A stretch of 64,000 nucleotides of DNA from Coffea arabica (taxonomy: Eukaryota; Streptophyta; Magnoliopsida; Gentianales; Rubiaceae), in assembly GCF_036785885.1 (NCBI RefSeq), contig NC_092317.1:41219329-41283328 (forward strand), read 5' to 3'. Shown piece by piece: positions 59,431 through 64,000 of this stretch; position 1 is the first letter of the stretch; the number at the start of each line of letters is the position of its first letter. The position numbers were made by a program, and so were the translations under genes. Below the pieces are notes generated by a model. It saw only the letters and a list, made by a program, of their open reading frames with translations, was not told the DNA's origin and did not search any database.

Positions 59431-59833
59431 TTGTACTATATATAATATTTTATTTGTCAAACAGGTACAATGTTAACATACAAATTAGAGATTCCAGTAG
59501 TAATATGCATCTTAATCTACAAGATAGACATGCACGATTCATTTGGTTGTGATGCTTCTTATCTCAGAGAATTACAAAGGAAGGTAGAATTTCTTGACAT
59601 ATATTTATTTTTTATAATGTTATTTATAAACTATGTAAAAAAATACACTAATTTTGAATTTCATACGTACTTAATTCTCAGGAAAATGGTGATAGGTTAT
59701 TCAACCAAAGAATCGATCATACAAAGATCATGCATTTTCATTTGTACTACGCACTCCACAAAATTCAACAGAATTAATTAAATCACTAATTTTGACTTTC
59801 GTATGAAAAGTTGATTGGTGTGAAGAGTGTTCG
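59431..59833. other. Helitron 3' flank, end not found
   Basis: AT-rich with no gene. I looked for a hairpin followed by CTRR, the Helitron 3' end, and did not find a convincing one before the LTR-like sequence at 59834. Confidence 0.35.
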
Positions 59834-60990
59834 TGTGAGAACCTAGAAATTTTGTTAATTTACCTAGTTTAACTACATTGCATTTTATTCATTTAGTTAT
59901 CTATTCATTTACTTATTGATTTGATAATGATTTTGTCGTAATGCTTTTCCTAAATGTTATATGTGGAAGGGAGTGAGAGGGTAACCACAATTCTTAGTAG
60001 GGTATAAAAGAAAAGTTTAGTGAACAAAGATGAGTTGAGTGCAATAAGTGAGAGTGTAGAGATATTTGAGAGCTAAAACATTTAGATGGCGACATGTGTC
60101 ATCATAGCCACCAAGCCTTAAGCCTTTGACCAAGCCTTCTTACCATTTATTCTTCCCTTTCTTGACTTAAAACCAAACAAAATAAAAACAAGAGGAGAGG
60201 AGAGAGAGAGGGCCGAGAGTTAGAGGAAAAAAAAGGGGAGAAAAAACTTCAACCAAAGTAGCTTCAATCTTGCTTGGATTTTAGGAGAAAAGGAAGAAGA
60301 AAGCTTGGGGTGTCCATCAACCTTTGCTTGAGCTTGAAAAAAAGAGAAGATTTGGTGGATTGAATTGAGTTTCATCTTGGTTGGAAGGCCAAAGAGGTAA
60401 AATGTTAGATTGTCCTTCTTTGTTTACTTTATGTTGGAAACAAGTTGGATTTTTGGATTTTAGGCATGATTTGATGGTGAATCTTGGAAGTTCATGAGTT
60501 GATGATTATTATACTTCATACTTGAGTTCTAGGGTTTGATTATGCATATGATTATGGTGGTTATCTTGTTGTAATTTTGGCTACATATATGTCTATTGTT
60601 GTGTTGGTGATGAAACCCTATGGAATTACTAGATGATTTGGGCTGAATTTGGGACAATTAGTGGAAAAATTTTCTGTTTGCTGGCCGAATGGAAGGGCTA
60701 CAGTTGTGACCTTGGTTTCGAAATTTTCATGATGATTTTAAGCTTGATTTTGATCAAGATACTCTATACTACTTTAAGCTACAAGGGTGTGCTGAAATTT
60801 GATCAAAATCATGAACTTTAAGTGGCTTAAACCTCACATTTTTTACCAAAACCATGGCTGGAATTTGTTCAAGCTGGCCGAATGAGAGGAAGAGAATTTT
60901 ACTAGCTTTACACTTGATTTTTGGTGGTAAAATTTTCTTGTTAAGGCCTAGACACTTGAAAATACTTGAGTAGACACCAAAATTTTACCA
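59834..60990 (-). mobile_element. Another member of the long TGTGA LTR family, partial
   Basis: It starts TGTGAGAACCTAG after GTTCG, like the ends at 23581 and 63723. It shares landmarks with 23581-25228: GTGTCA near a run of pathogen-unrelated AT text, TTGACCAAG.CTTCTT, GGCCGA followed by GAGAGAAAA and CTTCAA, and CTTGATTTT. No coding domain is visible. The right edge is unclear where T-rich and A-rich DNA begins near 60990. Confidence 0.5.
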
Positions 60991-63722
60991 TTTTTTTTTG
61001 TTCATTTTAGTTAAATTTTATTTTAATTTTATTTTAATTTATTTTGTTTCTTGAGAAAGCATTTTAGAAAAATCGAAAAAGAAAAGGAAGGAAAATAAAA
61101 GCAGAAAACAAAAGAAAAAAATTAAATCAAAATCTATTTTTTATTAAAAAAAAATCTCTTTCACTGCACGTGCGCGTCTTCTCCTTCAAAACTGGTACAA
61201 AAACCAATAATGGAGCAGTACAGATTGCAGCTCCATTCCAGCACCTTTAGCACTCATTTTTTTAAATTTTTTTGGCTCCATTGGATCACTCTAGTACAAG
61301 CCATCTGGCCTTAATCCAGAAACCTCAGATTCTTATGTAACAAGAGCCATCTAAGGGCTCAAAATAGCCACAAGAAAAGGCGGCAAACCTGCACCATTAG
61401 ATGCTAGGGTTGGAGGGATTTTTGTAACTATAAAAGGCTGAGAAACTCAGCCTTGAAGAATGTAGATTGAAGGGGAGGCGGTGGAGAGAAAAGAGAGAAA
61501 AAAAGGGAAACCAAAAGAGAGAGGAAAAGGAGAGAGAAATGGAGAAAATTTTGCAGAAAAATTTTCGCAAAAAGAGCTGATTTTCAGCCATTTTTCGACT
61601 CAAATATATCCTCCATTTTAGCTTCGTTTAAGAAACTTTCGATTTCTGCTAAGTCTGCGAAGTGAGGGGAGCGACTTTTGTTCAGAAACTTGGTGGAGAA
61701 AATGACTGAAAGTCCTTTGAATCCGGCTCCAAAATCACTGCTTCAACATATTCGGCTCAACCCGCAACCTAGCGTAGAACTTCATCAAATCTACTTCCTC
61801 CTGCGTCTTGCTCGCTCAAATCCGGTCCTAAAAGCTTCCTCAGGTACCCTCCTAGATTGATGACTTAGTTCTTTTCATTTTTATTCGTTGTTGGGCTATG
61901 CTTTTGGGTTTCTTGATCGCTGCCGTTACTTGCTCTTTCTTGCTATTTCCATTCATGAATAGTGAGATGAAGATTTCCCCCATGTTTGCTTGTGTTTAAA
62001 TGTGGCGTTTGTGTAAATGAGATTTGGATGTTGTTGGGGGTATCATTATTTTTTCATTTTTGCTTCTGGACATGTATATTTGGCAGAGTTTCTTGCCGGA
62101 AATGGAAACCTAGCAAAGTTACAGAAGTAGGAATAATAGAGTTGTGAGGAAGAAAGCTTTCTTCGATTGGCTTTGATTGAGCATTTTCAAAAATTGCATT
62201 TTAGCCCCTCAAGTTTTACATAATGTTGATATGGCCCAAAAACCTCTGCAAATGAACCATTTTGACCCCTATTAAGTTTTAATCATCTTTTTACATTTTT
62301 AAATAGGTTTTCTGGGCAGAATAATTCTGGTTTAGAACATAATTAGGATTAAATAATTTTTAGTTGATTTTTATCATTATGGATTTTAGTGAAATAGATA
62401 GTTTGGGTTATAGGGTTACTTTTGTTTGGGTTTAGGGGAATGGGCTATTGGTTTAGATTTCTGGATTTTAGCATGGGTTTGGGGGTTAAAGCCCATGCAA
62501 TTTTTATCGGGTTTGCTTGATAAAAATGATAGTCTGGCCTGCATATTTTTGTTGGACACTTGTTGGGTTTAGGAAGCTTTGACCCAAGAAGAAATAATAA
62601 AAGGGCCCAGGTGCCTGTTTGCTCAAGTAATCTAGTAACAAACTTTGGAGAATGGTCCCTGTACTTTTCATTAATCATAATATAGCCCTAAAAATTTTAA
62701 CTTTCTTTCAATTAGGTCCCTTTTTTAATTGCAAATAGGTCCCTGTACTTAATTTGTCTTTCATTTTGACCCCTAATTTTTGTAATTATTATAATTTGAC
62801 TGCAAACTTTCTCAATTTTGTAATTAAGTCCCTAGCAGTTTTGATTTCTTAAATACAAGTTGCTTTTCTTCTTTAATTGTTAATTATGCTTCATTTAAGT
62901 GATGTAGTTGGTAGATTTCATGATTAATTTCATTTCTTTATGATTAAATTGGTGCCTTGATAATTTTGTTAATTTTGGAGTTAAATAGGGCAAATCCAAC
63001 CCCCATTAGCTATTACTTCAAAGGGAGGTATCCTCTTGTGTTATTTTTAAATTCTCTTATGTGCTCTTATGTGATTTTATGTGTGTAATTGCATGTTTTT
63101 TTGAATGTTTTTATTTTATTTTATTTTATTTATTTATTCACTTTATTTGTTTTTTTTTTAAATTTTGTATATTTATTTTAATTTAATTTCTGATTATTTG
63201 AGAGGCATTTAAATACCAAATTATAATAGATAGAGGGTTCAAGACATGTATTTAGTTAGTTTATGTAATAGATAGGATTTAATTCTTGTTAAAAATGTAT
63301 TTAGTTAGATAAGTGTAATAGTTAGAATATTATTTTATTTTTCCCCCCTATATTGTAGTTAAGGCTCCCGAATGTAATAGTTAGGTTTCTATTTGCTTTT
63401 ATTTGCTTGTGCGCTTGCATGCTTGTGTGTTTGCATGTTTACTCACTTTCTTAGGGTATTTGCATGTAGATATCATGTTTATATGCTATGTGCTCTATGT
63501 AATTCATGTGTTTACTTGCTTTTATTATATTTTATATGATTTATTTAAATATAATAAATGCATGACGTCACCATACTAGTCCAACGCTAGTTGTGGCCCT
63601 TTGTTCCGATTTCTCATTAGTCCAACGCAAGTGAGAACTAATAAATATGGGCTAGTCCAACGCTAGACCTTTAGGAACCGTCCATGCTCTAGATCATGGT
63701 TGCGTGATAATCACTATACTTC
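60991..63722 (+). mobile_element. LTR-like or untranslated repeat sequence, class unresolved
   Basis: No coding domain is seen. An A/T-rich start (about 61000-61160) is followed by a promoter-like CTATAAAAGG at 61428-61437, a purine-rich leader, and long AT-rich DNA in which several phrases of the type TTAGCCCCTCAAG or AGGTCCCTGTAC recur (62200-62830). This looks like a large LTR in plus orientation, but I cannot find its mate or ends. ORFs here look random. Confidence 0.35.
63576..63672. repeat. Triplicated TAGTCCAACGC motif
   Basis: TAGTCCAACGCTAG or TAGTCCAACGCAAG occurs three times within 100 bp (about 63578, 63618 and 63653), with TGAGAAC next to the second copy. No function is assigned. 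Confidence 0.6.
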
Positions 63723-64000
63723 ATGTGAGAACTTGTAAAATCCCTTATATTTTTCTTAAAATTTCCTTTAATTTGGAAATTATTAATTTACAATAGCTTT
63801 ACTACTCATTCATTTTCCCAATAGTTACAAATAATCATAGAAACAAGGGTTTCCCTTTTACTTTCATCTTTAAGATAAACTAGGGTTTTACGTCTTTCCG
63901 TAATGTGAGTAATCGGTGCAGAGTGTGTACTCAATTTAGTAATTAAAAGTGAGTTTTATATGATATTAAATGTGTGATTAGAAGTAATAATAATAAGTTA
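63723..64000 (-). mobile_element. Start of a further TGTGA LTR-like element, cut by the window edge
   Basis: It begins TGTGAGAACTTGTAAAATCC, resembling the ends at 23581 and 59834. The rest is AT-rich and runs out of the window, so the call is tentative. Confidence 0.35.

Noticed and set aside
61678..61860. 60-codon ORF beginning MFRNLVEKM
   Set aside because: It has no recognisable domain, sits in LTR-like leader DNA downstream of a TATA box, and is too short to support.

Overview
This is a plant nuclear window. It has spliced genes with short GT-AG introns, a plant-only NAC transcription factor, an S-type anion channel of the SLAC1/SLAH family, and a very dense layer of plant LTR retrotransposons, MITEs, a LINE tail and a dicot-type Helitron with an RPA-like passenger. 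It looks like a eudicot of moderate genome size; I cannot name the species. About 2 to 3 kb of exon and UTR belongs to ordinary host genes. Most of the rest is recognisable or decayed mobile DNA.

Region 1 (1-13740) is a three-layer nest. A Ty3/gypsy 3' end and LTR (1-3220) cuts into the 5' LTR of a SIRE/Maximus-like Ty1/copia element (about 3219-12602). That element carries gag-pol plus an extra envelope-position ORF, all broken by stops and frameshifts. It lies inside the gag zinc-knuckle region of an older minus-strand copia element (12603-13740).

Region 2 (13741-36523) is built on decayed sequence that includes a DUF1985/Ulp1-transposon-like coding remnant (18722-20298). Two minus-strand copia elements sit in it: 14287-18716 (TSD CCTTT, internally deleted between integrase and RT) and 20299-36518 (TSD CTATC). 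The second was later hit by three very long LTR-like insertions of one family (23581-30620, 25229-29583 inside it, and 31264-34514). Each runs TG..CA with a 5-bp duplication and none has coding capacity, so they look like solo LTRs of about 2.7-4.4 kb.

Region 3 (36524-45859) is AT-rich intergenic DNA with small elements: a Mutator-like MITE with a 9-bp TSD (38369-39141), a tandem segmental duplication whose first copy alone carries later insertions (39230-40915), SINE-like tails, a TIR element (42440-43334) and the 3' end of a LINE (43889-44216).

Region 4 (45860-51720) is the genic island. An intact five-exon SLAH2/SLAH3-like anion channel (+) faces a short two-exon NAC-domain gene (-), tail to tail, about 1.3 kb apart.

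Region 5 (51720-64000) holds a possible gypsy LTR fragment, a decayed Helitron (Rep/helicase 53657-57753, RPA-like OB-fold gene 57922-59430), and more members of the long TGTGA LTR family up to the window edge.

No radically new system is visible. The best leads are the CGGACG(TCCG) motif array in the SIRE LTR, echoed with a TATA box in front of its envelope-position ORF; the two copia elements with almost no leader between LTR and gag; and the stacked giant solo LTRs.
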